DNA from: Pohlia nutans
Taxonomy: Eukaryota > Streptophyta > Bryopsida > Bryales > Mniaceae
Assembly: GCA_022496805.1 (NCBI GenBank)
Contig: CM040102.1
Coordinates: 5,691,001-5,755,000 of the forward strand
Direction: 5' to 3'
Length of the DNA: 64,000 nucleotides
Under the pieces are notes generated by a model. That model had not been told where the DNA came from and searched no databases. It was given only the letters and a program-made list of their open reading frames with translations. A program made the position numbers and the translations under genes. Shown here piece after piece: positions 46,842 to 59,700 of this stretch; the first letter of the stretch is position 1, and each line of letters begins with the position of its first letter.

Positions 46842-47695
46842 CCGCGTTCGTACTTTATGTTTAGCTTGGTAGTCTCAACACAACATTAAAGGTTCGGGGC
46901 TCCCGCGTTTGTACTTTGAGTTTAGCTTGGCACTCTCAACATGACATTTAGGGTTCGTGGCGGGAGCGTTCGTACTTTTAGTTCAGCTTGGGAGTCTCGC
47001 CACAACATCTAGGGTTTGTGGCTCCCGCATTTGTACTTTAGGTTTTGCTTGAGAGTCTCGACACAACATTTAGGGTCCGTTGCTCCCGCGTTCGTACTTT
47101 AGGTTTAGCTCGGTAGTCTCGATACAACATTTACCGTTCGTGGATCCCGCAATTATACTTTTGGTTCAACTTGGCAGTCACGATATAACATTAAGGGTTC
47201 ATAGCTTCCGCGTTCATACTTTAGGTTTCACATGGCAATCTCCACATGACATTTTGGGTTTGTGGTTACTGCGTTCGCACTTTGAGGTCAACTTAGGAGA
47301 CTCAATACGACATTGAAGGTTCGTTGGTCCCTCGTTCGTACTTTAGGTTTAGCTAAATAGTCTCGACAAGAACATTTAGGGTTTGTGGATCCCACGTTTG
47401 TACTTTAGAATCAGCTTGGAAGTCTCGACACGACATTAAGCGTTCATAGCTCCCGCGTTCGTACTTTAGTCTCCACACAACATTTAGGGTTTGTAGCTCC
47501 CGCGTTCCTACTTTAGGTTTTGCTTGGCAGTCTCCACACAACATTTAGGGTCATGTCTCCCGCGTTCGTACTTTCGGTTTCGCTTCGGAGTCTCAACACA
47601 ACATTTAGGGTTCGTGGCTCCCGCGTTCGTTCATTAAATTCAGCTTGAGAGTCTCAACACTACATTTAGGGTTCGTGGCTCCCATGTTTTTGGTG
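46842..47695 (+). repeat. minisatellite, about 14 units of about 61 bp
   Basis: The unit reads roughly CTCCCGCGTTCGTACTTTAG-GTTTAGCTTGGCAGTCTC-GACACAACATTTAGGGTTCGTGG. Copies are 75-90% alike by eye; one unit near 47465 lacks about 20 bases. Short frames across it (47080-47316, 47353-47544, 47605-47805) are translations of the repeat. There are no unique spacers, so this is not a CRISPR-like array. Confidence 0.93.
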
Positions 47696-50600
47696 GAGGC
47701 GTTGCTCGCTATTGCAAGGGGTTTGGTGTTTGGTGTTTGTAAAAGTGTGAGGAAGAGTTTGCAAGATAGCAAACTTGCATTTGGAGGTTCACTAAAGACT
47801 AACATTAGTCATTAAAGATTTGTCCCTTTGAACAAGATTTCTACTAGTGATATAAATAAAAATGGCATTGTTTTTGGTCAATTACTACTTGTTATGTCTA
47901 ATCTATTTTTAGTGCATGGCAATCAAGGGTCAATATCTCTATTTAATGTACAGTACTACAATTGCAATGCATAAAAGCATTGAAAAAAGATCACTACATA
48001 GAGGAGCTAAAAAAATTTACACAAAAAACCCACCTGGAAAAGTCCGTAATTGGATCACAAATGGTGAGTTGTAGAAGATTCATGGATTGGTGGTTGTTCA
48101 TAGTATAAGAGAGCAATGAAAGCCAACACCCTTTTGCAATGGGACCACACCCTAGTCTCAATTAGAAACTAGGTTTACGTGGCAATGACATGCTAATCCC
48201 AAAATTCATAGAATACAAATGGCATTCTTTTAGTACTTAAAAAAGTGGTTCTAAGCGAAGATTATTTTTAGTCTAGTTTTCAAAAGTATACTCTATTAGG
48301 TCAAGCTTGCATGAAGTACCTCACCCGCTCATGAGCAGATAGTCAAATGGTTTGCATGAATAAATCATAAACTGGATGTGGATCTCACAAATCTGGTTTA
48401 CAACTCCAAGCTCCGTTCTTGAAAAGGGGAATGGCAAGTCCTTTACACTCTTCCAACCCGATTTGCTATTTTGAGTTTAGTTTTTTCTTTACTTTTGCAA
48501 CTCTTTCCACATGTTGACCTCACAATGAACGTTTTTCTAAATAAACAAAAAAAAGTTATAATTATAATTATAACTAAAATTAAAATAAATAAATAAAAAT
48601 ATTTTTTCATTTTTCCTAAAAACATCTGTGGAGCATCCAGAAGAAAAAATTCCTTGTAATTTGATGTTGAAGGTTGGGTGACTAGAGATCCAAAGCGAGT
48701 TGGGTTCTTCTATGTGAAGAGCCTTTTAACCTATGTTGAGGGCACTTCCACGAGACCATGGCTTTTATGACCAAAATTGTTGGTGAGCAGTTATAGGGGC
48801 ACAACCATGACTCTAAATGAGGACGTAATGCCCGTAGAGATTTATTTGTTTTGGATTTGTGGGGACCTTATAGCGTGGAGGTTCTCCCACATTCTCATTG
48901 GGAAAAAATTTAGGAGATCAACCTTGTGAGCTCGCTTGTGAGATTCAACTCCTACATACCAACCGTATAATCATAAGTTTATATAATTTTGAATTAGCTA
49001 CTTTAGAGTTACAAATAGAAGCCCTCATAGCTCATGAAGCCTATCTACTAGCAGATTTCTAGTGATTTAATGATGCGGATAGTAAATCTCGAAGGGCATT
49101 ACGACGAGAGAAGCCATGCTCCTTGAGCATCACTAAACATGAAGGACCCCTTGTTGTCGTCAGGCAGAGCCTTCGTCCTCTGCGGAGTTCTTCACATTTA
49201 GTGAGGCCCTCGGGACATGGCCTCTCTCTTTAGGAAATCACTGGTTACATGACCATTGTTAAGTACTCTAGATATTCATGTATGTAGAAATCGAGGAGAG
49301 TCAAATTGCGCTATAGCCTTGTCAAGTGCACACCGCCGTCACCACTCTCAGGGTATTAGAATTTTTTTTATCAAGCAAAGATGAGAATTGGCGCCACGAG
49401 CGTAGTCCTTCCCTTCTGGCGCCCACCTTTGGAGTGGTATGGCCTTCAATTTTTGGAGTATTTTGATTAATTTTTACAGAACAATTTTTTGTTGAAAAGT
49501 GAGTTTGGGCTTGGATATCAAGGATCACCACTTCAAGGGTGTTATTCCGTTTAAAATTAATAGTTGCAATCATGGGTGCCACCTGACTGGCGCCACGTGT
49601 CACGGTAGAAGGAGGGGTAGCATTAGTCACGTTGTTGTGATGTGAGCCGTTTATCATTTAAAACTAAACATTTATCATGGATTGAGTAATGTTGTAGTAT
49701 TTGATGATGTTCTAAGTTGAATACGTTCATTTCTTGTTCTAATAAGTTGTGTGAATGTAGTTCATTTGTTAGTTGGATGAATGGAGTGGTAGGTAGGGTT
49801 AGTGGGAAGTTAGTATTAAGCAGCGGCTAGCCGCCAAGGGTTAGGGTCTCATTGAGGGTTTATAAGGAAGAGTTTGTTGTCCTCTTGGCTCTCTTGTGTA
49901 GGGGGGACTTAGGGGTGTTGAGGCGCACTTAGAAGGTTGTGAAGGTAGGGTTTGCACTTTGTGCACTTCATTGTAGTTGATTTACAAGGCAGTATTTAGT
50001 ATTGAGCATTGTGTGCAACTAGAGTATGATTTTTAGTTGAAATTTTATAGGGTTTGATTGGAGTGATATCCTATATTGGTACAAAAAGTTTCGGAGCATT
50101 TTCATTAGTGAAGCAAAAGTTATTAAGCGTTAAAGTGGAGCATGTATATTTTCTACGGGTTTTAAGACAACAGTGTTTGACGAACTATATCTCAAGGAGA
50201 ATTTGATGTATGTTTATGAAATATATCGAGCACGTGTATTATCTTTTTATAAATATTTTTCGGAAATTTTATATCATTTGAACGTGATCTCAAATAGTTG
50301 TGGTTAAATTAGTAACCGGGAAAGAAATTTTGATAGAAAAATACTTTCGGTAAACTAGTCACTACAAATAGACAGTATCTTAAATTAACTTGAAAATATT
50401 TATGTAGGCTTTCCACAATGTATTTAAAGTGGTGCCAAAGTTTTATAGAATTTGAAGTTAGAATGTAGGATTTATGAATGCTCAAAGTTAACAGTGTTAG
50501 TTCTATGCGGTAGAAATAAGAATTTGAATAGGAATTATGGTTTGAGGAATATATTTAGTTTTAATTAAAGGTATAAAAGGAGATAAGAAATTTAAAGCAT

Positions 50601-51589
50601 CATATTTAGATTAATACTACAGAGAGGGGCTTCGTGTCCTTTCAAACCCACACACAAACTTTATAACAACGCTATGACGTGTTTGGAGCACCGTGGAATG
50701 TTTTTATTGGTTTATACAATGAATTTTGGTTTAGGGTCTTTAGAATGATTTTAGGATCTTTGAACGTGTGAAGAATGAAATTATTGCGGATCAACTTCTT
50801 CAAGCAATAGTCGTATGTATTTTTTTTATCAGGTTTCTTATATTGCTATTTGGTGTTTTCAGTTACAAATTCATATTGAAAATGATATGTAATTGTGCTT
50901 GGAAATATGTTTTAGATGTGCGTTGACAATAAAGCAACTCACATGAACGAGGTAGTCAATCTCAATGACTTTGAGAGCGATGAACAAATGTTTTGTATGT
51001 GTACCAAGGAGTATGATGAGGTTAAGAGTCTGCAGAAAAAGTTGGTAGTGTTGAGGAGATTATTTTTGATTCCGTGTCACCTAGTTGGGCCGCTAGAGTA
51101 GCAACTATTCCGAACACATACAATAAGTTTAACCATATTTGTACTCCTCTCTATTCTCCATAATATGTGTCCACTTCTCTCGTGGAATATGATCCTACTT
51201 CACCAATATTGTCCTCTCCTCGTTTATGTCCACGGTTCTTGCAAAGTTTCAAGATGAATTTGGCTACTTTGCGTATTTCGCAATTAGGACTTAGCATTCA
51301 AAACTTTAAAGGATTAGGTAAAAAGACATCTACACGGGAAAGGAGAGTTTACAAGAATTAACTTAGCTTTGTATCTCTACAATGCTAAACCTCTAAATCC
51401 ACTTCATATCAAACTTCTCTTCGTTGATTGTCTCCTAATCACTTCCTCATTACCAAACTCTAAACCGACCCCTACTAACAAGCTCATAGGTCCTTTAATA
51501 AAAAATCACAAATTTTTTTTAGGCTCTCGAGCTCTCCACTTTAGATTCTTAAGCGAGCATTTCCAAATTTTTAGGTGTATGTTTTGTAT
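47696..51589. other. long stretch without a supported gene
   Basis: I see no recognisable gene. The minus-strand frame 49322-49657 (111 codons) and plus frames 50916-51101 and 51167-51361 have no known motifs. 49750-50060 has a TTTATAAGGAAG box followed by a pyrimidine-poor leader and could be a decayed LTR or promoter region, but no partner LTR was found. Confidence 0.35.
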
Positions 51590-53880
51590 GCGTGTGATCA
51601 CTAAAACAGTTCCCTATAGAATTCATGTTTACTTTGAGTTTTTAACTTTAATATAGAAGACTTTTTACTTTTCTATCCACATTAGAAAAATTATGAGGCC
51701 TCCAAAAGGCCGTAAGAGTAGCCAGCACCTTCATGCAAAAAAATGAATATATAAAAAGATACGGACTATATATAGATTAAAAGTTTATAATCTAACTATT
51801 TTTAAACTATTATTTTTCAAAATATTATCAACATAAAATTAAAAAATAATAAATCCAAATTTGATGTGGCCAAATTTTGGCCAAGTCAGATTTGATTTCT
51901 TAAAATTAAAATACTTATATTTATATATTATTATTTTATTGATTTTTGTGCATAACATCTTCGGCCAAATTTGGAGGCCTCAAAACATTTTTAATGTCTA
52001 TCCAAATAGACATTGGGGGAAGTTTTCTTTCGGTGTATTCATATAATCTTCACGATGGTTCCACATAGTATTCATCTTTATTGTTGATATTTACTTTTAT
52101 CACAACAACTACTATGACCAACTACAACAATGACAATGAATAGGATTACGACGACGACTACCAATAATATTACAACGAGTAGGACTACAACTACAGTTAT
52201 GACTAGGATTTCAGCTATAATTGAAGCTACAACTATGACTATGACCTCTACCTAGATTCAATCCGTAGAGGATTCTGTCAGTCATAATGGGTTGTAGCCA
52301 TTCTGGATGGACTGTAGCTAACCTTGACAGCATATGTCAAGTCTAAATGCATTTTGGATGGGATGCACCTGATTTTTATGGGTTGCAGCGACAGTATAGA
52401 TAGGATGTATCGAAATGCACAACTATGACTATGACTACAAGTAGAACTACCAGTAGAACCGGGAGTAGGACTAGCCAGTCTGGATGGATAGTAGCTAATC
52501 TTGATGGCATATGACGGCATATGTCAAGTCTGAATGCATTTTGGATGGAATGGAGTTGATTTTTATGGGTTGTAGCAACAGTATAGATAGGATGTATCCA
52601 AATGCGCAACTATGACCACGAGTTGGACTACCAATAGGACTACCAATACAAGCTTTTAGATATATAATTAAAGTTTTTAGTTTGTTGTCATAAGTTAACT
52701 TGAGTTTATGAAATAATTTTTTTTTTATTTGAATGTTGAGAGCTTTTATATGTAAACATAAATAAATTTTAAACCTCAAACAATCAAGAAAACAAAATTA
52801 GCCTCAAACCTTACATAGTCTATGTAAAATCTTAAAAAATTGTATATTAATGCAAACAAATGTCAATGCACAATGTACAGGATGCACTAATGTCACTACC
52901 ATAAAAGACTCTTTATTCTATTAGGTAGGTTACTAAGTTAGTTACCAAGTGAGTCACACTCTTCATTCTATTGAGTGTAGGAAACTAGACTTGGTTTATG
53001 CTGAAACTTTTAGATGAAGATGTAATTTTTTAACCTATAGACATAGCACTAATGTTTTTCATGTTGTACATTTGCAAATTTTGTCACTAAATTGTTCCAT
53101 TTCTAGTAAAAGCTTAAAATCTCAAAGTTACTTCAGACTTACTGAAGTATTGACACGAATTAAATCAAATGAAGAGTGTAGTTGTTAAGTTCTTGATTTT
53201 ATTTAGTATTGCTTTTGAAACAATGTCACTATTGTAAGCCATAGAATTTGGGGAACCATGACTTTTGGAGGAAATGCAATGATCACTAATTTTCCACAAC
53301 AATGCATCATTTCAAATAATGTAACAATATCTCTTTGCTCTGAAGCACAGTGAATAGAATGAAGAGCATAGTGGTCATTTTTTGACTTAGTAATCAATAT
53401 TTATGAATAGACTTTAATCTACTTATACATAGGGAGAGGTGTATGTATGCGTGTGATTGCTAAGATGGTTCCACATGGGATTCATGTTTGTTTTTAATAT
53501 TTTACTTTAATAAAAAAGACATTTTTCTTTTCTATCCATTCATCCAAATAGGCATTGGAGGAGGTTTGCTTTTGGTGTATCTTTGTGATCACCAAGACAA
53601 TTGCACGTAGAATTCATCTTTAATTTTGGTCTTTATAACTATCACCACAACTACCAATAGGACTACGACACGAGTAGGACTACAATTACGACTACTAGTA
53701 GGACTTCAACTATGAATACAAGTAGGACTACAACTATGAATGGAACTAGAACTATGACTACGGTCTCTCGCTAGATCTCATTCAGATGGGATGTAGCCAA
53801 TTTGGATGGAATGTAGCTGATATGGAACAAAATGTAGCCAATTTAGATGGGATGTAGCCAGAGGCACGACTATAACTGCA
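51590..53880 (+). repeat. diverged direct duplication of a 0.5-1 kb segment
   Basis: Two arrays share the same order of blocks. GCGTGTGATCACTAAAACAG, TTCATGTTTACTTT and CTTTTCTATCCACAT at 51590 recur at 53449. CCAAATAGACATTGGGGGA at 52001 recurs at 53546. (GACTACNAC)n tracts at 52110-52250 recur at 53640-53760. AGTTTGTTGTCATAAGTTAACTTGAG-type ends at 52679 recur near 53921. Unit class unknown. Confidence 0.65.
52309..52625 (+). repeat. tandem duplication, period about 167 bp
   Basis: Two units (52309-52440 and 52475-52625) share TCTGGATGGA, GCATATGTCAAGTCT, AATGCATTTTGGATGG, GATTTTTATGGGTTG and CAGTATAGATAGGATGTATC. The minus-strand frames (52278-52779) arise from this repeat. Confidence 0.85.
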
Positions 53881-56776
53881 TACAAGTACAAGCTCTAAAA
53901 TTAAAATTAAAGATTTTACTTTGTAGTCATACCTTAACTTGAGTTCATGAAATTAATGTTTACTTGTAGAGAAAAAAAAATTATATGAACATAAATAAAA
54001 TTTTAACCTACAATGTATTATATGTAAAATTTGAAACAATACAATTTCAATGCAAATGTTCTAAATTGTTGATTCTTGGAAGAGACAAACATTGTCGTGT
54101 ATTCCATGGCATTGGCATCATCCTTCATTGTAGTATTAGAGCATATGGCTATAAAAAGAAAGGATGGTAAACATGTGCACCAAAAATACCAACAACCCAA
54201 GGTATATCTGGACCAATGAGAGTTGTCTCATCATCTTCAGCCTATTTTCTCCATACAAATTTCATGTTACGCAATCTTTGCTCACGATCCATAACGTTGT
54301 AGCTCAAAAATAGAATCAATGCATCCAATTTTTGTTATAGTAGATTTGCAATTGTGTAGAGAAATGAATTGTGAAAGCTTGGGTTACTATCGCACCTTGG
54401 GTTTAAAAAAGAATACCCTCGCAATGACTTGTGAAAGCTTGCTGCTATACACCAAAATTTGTTTTCTGGTACATGGGCATTAATTAATTGATGTTGGTCC
54501 GGGGCAATGTGACGTGAAGAATAAAATTGAATTTCCAGTCAGAATTTGATAGGTCCACATCCACATAATCCAATCACAAGAGAGTTTAATGTCGGCCAAT
54601 TGGGCACTCGGTTACACTAATCTATTACTATAGAACTATTGAGATGGCAATCTCACATGGAAAAATCTAATTTGTTGGAAAAGTATGTCTCTCACGTATG
54701 TTGTCGTTGTTTTCTCCATTGAGGTCTATCAAATGTGCACCAGATTGTTGATTTTGAGCCTTTCCAATCATAGGAATTTGTAAATAAATTGCATGCAATG
54801 TGTTTGTGATAACAAAGATGACAAAGTTTTGAACTTGTGGAAAGAGAGACGAGGGTTTTGTTGGAGGGGGAAATTTGGAGAACGATGGAAGATGATGGAG
54901 GGTTCAATGAATGTGAGCGACAATATAAGAATTAAGCTTAGTAGGATGAAAGTTCAGTTTGTGGAAGCTTCTCGCTCCTATCGGATGGCGCATTGCATTG
55001 GGGAGCTTAGAACTTGCTATAGTGTGAATTCACACACTTGTAAATGTGTGAATTCACATATGGGAAATCTTTTAAATTTGAGAGCCGATTGTGTTGTTTT
55101 TTTTTTTTCTCTAGAGAGATGATATTGGTGATACTCTTCCAGGGATGCTCCTTGTCCTTGTACACTCAGGTACAAGTTGTTTACAAACTTTTTGACTCCT
55201 CCCTCATAAAAACAAAATCCCTTCATAAAAACAGAATCATAATGTGCTTGATATTGTACCTATGGACCTACAAATTGAAAGGGACATTCCTACTTTAGTC
55301 TTCTACTGGCAGGAATTTTTTCTTACTATATTTACAATCTTCTGAATCAATGCGGCTGTTTGATATAGGACCTACCTACTTTCAATGCTTAAAAAAAAAA
55401 ATTGTAAGCGTGTTGTACCCGACTGTACGTTCCTGCCTCTTTGTTTACAATCCTTGCCTCAGCTCCCTTGAAACCCTAGAACTCTACTTCAATAACAATT
55501 CTATTTTGCTCACAATGCTCTTAGAGCACAAACCCTAAGTGAGATGGCCGAATTGTCATGGAAAAGTTTTCAACGATTCTTTTGCACTTCTGTGCATTGG
55601 AGGGACGAAATGTGTTAACAGATGCATGCAAACAAATGGATCATTCAATTAATGAAAGAAATGCTTGATGATTATGGAGACATGATCTGCAATGTACACT
55701 TGTTGGAATTCTTCAATCAAACTTGCAAGCTTCTGTTTTTGTGTGTGTATGATGGAAGCACACTGGCTGTGAAGAGGCGCCCTTGGGATTGCAAGACAAT
55801 TTTTTTATCACCCGTGTACCCCTTCTAGAGTGGGACATGTGGGACTCCATTAATTGATAAACTCACTCCAGGACACTACCATTATAATCTAGGAATTACA
55901 CTCCACAAAAAGCACCTCTTTATACACGTCCCAGCATCCCGAATTATTTGGCACAACTAACACCAGAATAGAGTATCAGATTGAAATTGAATTTCACACA
56001 GCCAGGTGTCGAAATTAAATTTCCACGTCAGATTCAGATGAATCCACGTCAGCCGAAAGCAACCACAATGTCTTTTCCACAAAACTGAAGTTGAAACTAA
56101 CCATGACCTAGGGCAGTCAATATAACAAACTGGACTACCCCAGTTCTAAAACCAAAACACTAAATGTATGTCAAGGAGTAACAAATCAATCAATCAATAA
56201 ATGAATAAATAAATAAAAATTCAATTCACAATAAGGTTTATTAAAAGAGAGTCGGAATCCGTTGGCCTCATAGCAATTTTAACAAAGAGACAGGCCCCCC
56301 AAAATGTGCCAACTTCCCTCCAGGAGTGTCTGTCCATCATGTACAACAGTGCTATTCAACCAAAACCCATTCCTGTGATGTGGCTAGAAACCGGGTAACA
56401 ACAGCCACTGATCCGTCCCTTTTTTTTCCCCTTGATATCGCAGAGGCGGATGAAGGACCCAGAAACAAAACTCATAAGTGGTTGCGGATATGCCCTTGAG
56501 ATGCATGATTCAGACAAAAGCCCTTCCCTTCCTTATGGACACACAATCCACCCTCACTTGAAGAATCTAACTAACGTCCCCTTTTCCAGGCTCCTAATGC
56601 TACATGCGTTGTTGATGTTGTTGTTCAAGTTGTTGTTGTTGTTTCAATCAAAAGCTCAACCATCTAAGACCCCCTCAGGCAGCAGTTGCATTCTCCTGGA
56701 CACAGCAACAGAAATACCTCTATACAGCAAACTAGTCTTCAAATCGTTGGCTGATCTCCTCATTCAACCTCATCAT
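53881..56776. other. intergenic, no gene seen
   Basis: Several short frames (54793-55122, 55622-55828 and others) are unrecognised. A plus-strand frame at 56432-56866 overlaps the last exon of the chromatin gene on the other strand and is judged a shadow. Confidence 0.4.
55022..55058. repeat. 14-bp perfect hairpin
   Basis: TGTGAATTCACACA is followed after eight bases by its inverted repeat TGTGTGAATTCACA. Each arm is itself a short palindrome around GAATTC. Confidence 0.9.
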
Positions 56777-59700
56777 TTACCTTTTGGCTTTGGCAGGGCG
56801 TCCACGCTTCCTTGGCTGAGATCCATCTCTGCAGTTCCCACATGGCTAGATAGATTATGTACATAGAGCTGGCATATGATGCAACCACTTCTTCTTCTTT
56901 TTTCATTTTGCTAAACTACACTAAATAGGTAGATTAGTGTTAGATAATTATAAGATTTGAAAATATTATAGATTTTTACTCTCGACAAAAAAAATTACCA
57001 AAGACATTGATTCCAATACTATTGGAAGATCCCATCTTGACCAATATAGAGGGTAAAAAAATTGGTCAACAGTAAAAACTTACAACATGTTTATGTAAAG
57101 TAAAAACTTACAACATGTTTATGTAAAGTGAAAACTTACAACATGTTTATGTATATTAGTGTATCTAACACTAATCTACCTATTTAGTGTAGCGACATAG
57201 TAGAACCACATATTTCTACGTTCATCCACATTTTAGATAGAAAATACTTTTCATCTACATTTTAATGTTATTTTTATCCAAGTCTGGCAATTTCATCTAA
57301 TGTAAAAAGATTGAAGATGTTTTGGTTTTAGGGTCGCTTTGTAGACAGATAATTTTTTACTGGCGCAATCTGGGACTAAGAAAACCCCCAAAACAAGGGC
57401 TGATTAGAACTATCGGATTGGAGTGACTACAAACCTTGTCAATCACTAGAAACAGAAGAATATTATCGTTTTCAAACCAAACTGCCCATTCAAAAATGAA
57501 AGACCACCAGATAGATCATGAAGCAGAAGAGTACCTGGCAGGACTTTGTGCCTTCGCAGCAGCATCTTTCTTTGGTGTACTAACTTTTTGCTTCTTCGTT
57601 GGCGACTCTTCGCCAGATTTGGCTGGATCGGCAGACTTGGATCGGCCCCTCGTCTTAGGAGTGGTCTCGCCTTCAACCAGCGTTGCTCTCACCTCCTTCA
57701 ACGTGAGATCTTCTTTGTCCCCGTCACTGTAAAGAACCTGAACTCCATACCCCACAAGCTTAATGTGTATGTGTGAACATAATTACTTGATCAAGATTTA
57801 ATCACTTACTTTGATAAGAAGGAAATAGCTCCTAGGAAAAAAAAAAAAAAAACTAAAAGCTAAATTGGTTGAAGAGTCACCATTCAATGAAAGAAAATAG
57901 CTCTTAAGACCGCTTGTAGGCTAAATTGGTTGAAGTCACCATTCAATGGAAAAAAATAGTTATTAAAAGTTGTTTGAAGGCCAAATTGGTTGAAGTCACC
58001 ATTCGATGAAAAAAAATAGTCCTTAAAAAACGTTTGAAGGTTAAATTGGTTGAAGTCACCATTCAATGGAAAAAAATAGTTCTTAGAAAACATTTGGAAG
58101 GCTAAATTGGATGAAAAAAACAGTTATTAAAAATTGTTTGAAGGCCAAATTGGATGAAGTCACCATTCAATGAAAAAAAATAGTCCTTAAAAAAACGTTT
58201 GAAGGCTAAATTGGTTGAAGTCACCATTCAATGGAAAAAAATAGTTCTTAAAAAACGTTTGAAGGCTAAATTGGTTGAAGAGTCAATATAAAGAGGTAGG
58301 AGAAATGTTGAAGAGCAATATAAAGAGTTAATGGAAGGAGGGAAGAACTCCAGGATAGATAAAGATAGGACTTAGAAATACAAAATGTAACACTTACAAC
58401 AATTAATAAAATAAGTAAATTCAATGTACTTTTGGTAGCTGAGTAAGTCATGTTACAGCTCACTCACCATTACAAACATCAGACAGACATCAGACAGACA
58501 TCATCAAACAGACATCAGACTTTATACAAACTTCAGACCATGAAGAAAAGTTACTAAAATTAGAGGGAAAGAAGGAAAATGTACCTTGTAGTATGCATTT
58601 TTGGGATCATAGCCAATCACTTCGCCATCATACAACTTGCCACTAAACTCCTTCTTAGTTTTGGATCCAATGAGTTGGACGCCTTCCTTCTGGAAAAGAG
58701 GTCCGCCAACAGCAGGGGACGCTGCAGCCTTGCCACGTGGCGACCGCCCAGTTCTGGACTCACCGTGATCTTGGGCTGACGCGGCTTTACGAGTGGATGG
58801 TTTGCTTTCGGATGAGCTGTCACCGCTGGCCTTGGGCTTGGCTGCAGAACCGTCTTTCCGGGGTCTTCCCCGCCCCCTCTTCTCTCCTGAGGCCGGAGTC
58901 TTCTCGTCCCCTTTCCCTTCTTCAGCCTTCTTGGGTGACGGCTTCTTCGGCGTCGCCGCCTTTGGGGTCTTGGGAGACTTGGGCGCCTTTGGTGTCTTCT
59001 CTGCTTTGGGCTTGGCAGGTGTCTTCACGCCCGCAGGCCTTCCTCTCCCTCTCTTCGCAGGGCTGCAAAAATAAACAGATATAACTTCAACAAAAATATC
59101 GTATGTATTAAGAAAAAAAAGGCAATTAAGCTGGATGGAAAAGAGAAGATGGCTAAACCACCATGTAGGCCTATTGCAAAGTCTAAGCATGCACTGGTGG
59201 ATACCAATATTTAAGTTGTGAACATAGAATAAAATGACACAAGACAAAAATGCAACTAACAATTGAGGGGGTTTCTAAAACTTGGAACAGACATGGACAA
59301 TGTTAATTCTTACCTCTTAGAATCACTGTCGGTTTCCGGGAGTGATTTCTTCTTAGCATTTGCAGCTCTCACTGCCTCTGCTTCACCAGCTTCTACCAGG
59401 AGCCCTTCAAGCTCTTTGTACTCGAGCTCTTCTTCATCACCGTCTTCATACTCCACCTTCGTGAATACCCAGAATCAGTATGTTCCAACACAAATAGGCC
59501 TAAAAGCCAAAAAAATAGGCCTAAAAAGCATGTTGGGTGACTGGACTGAAGATGCACAATGCTGGGTGTTCAATAAAAACTTCAGTGTAGTAGTTGAAAT
59601 ATGTACCTTGTACCACTTGCACTCAGCGTCAAAGGCTATAACCTTCCCAGCATACTTGGTCCTCTTAAACTTCTTCACGATTGAACGCCCAACTAATGCT

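Noticed and set aside
46842..47695. CRISPR-like array
   Set aside because: Units follow head to tail without unique spacers and vary along their whole length; this is a minisatellite in eukaryotic DNA.
49750..50110. LTR with TATA box and primer-binding site
   Set aside because: The TTTATAAGG box is there, but I found no second LTR, no convincing primer-binding site (only a weak TTGGTAC) and no retroelement protein nearby.
56432..56866. 144-codon plus-strand frame
   Set aside because: It overlaps the last exon of the minus-strand chromatin gene, where the minus strand has a splice site and an AT-hook in frame; the plus frame has no recognisable domain.
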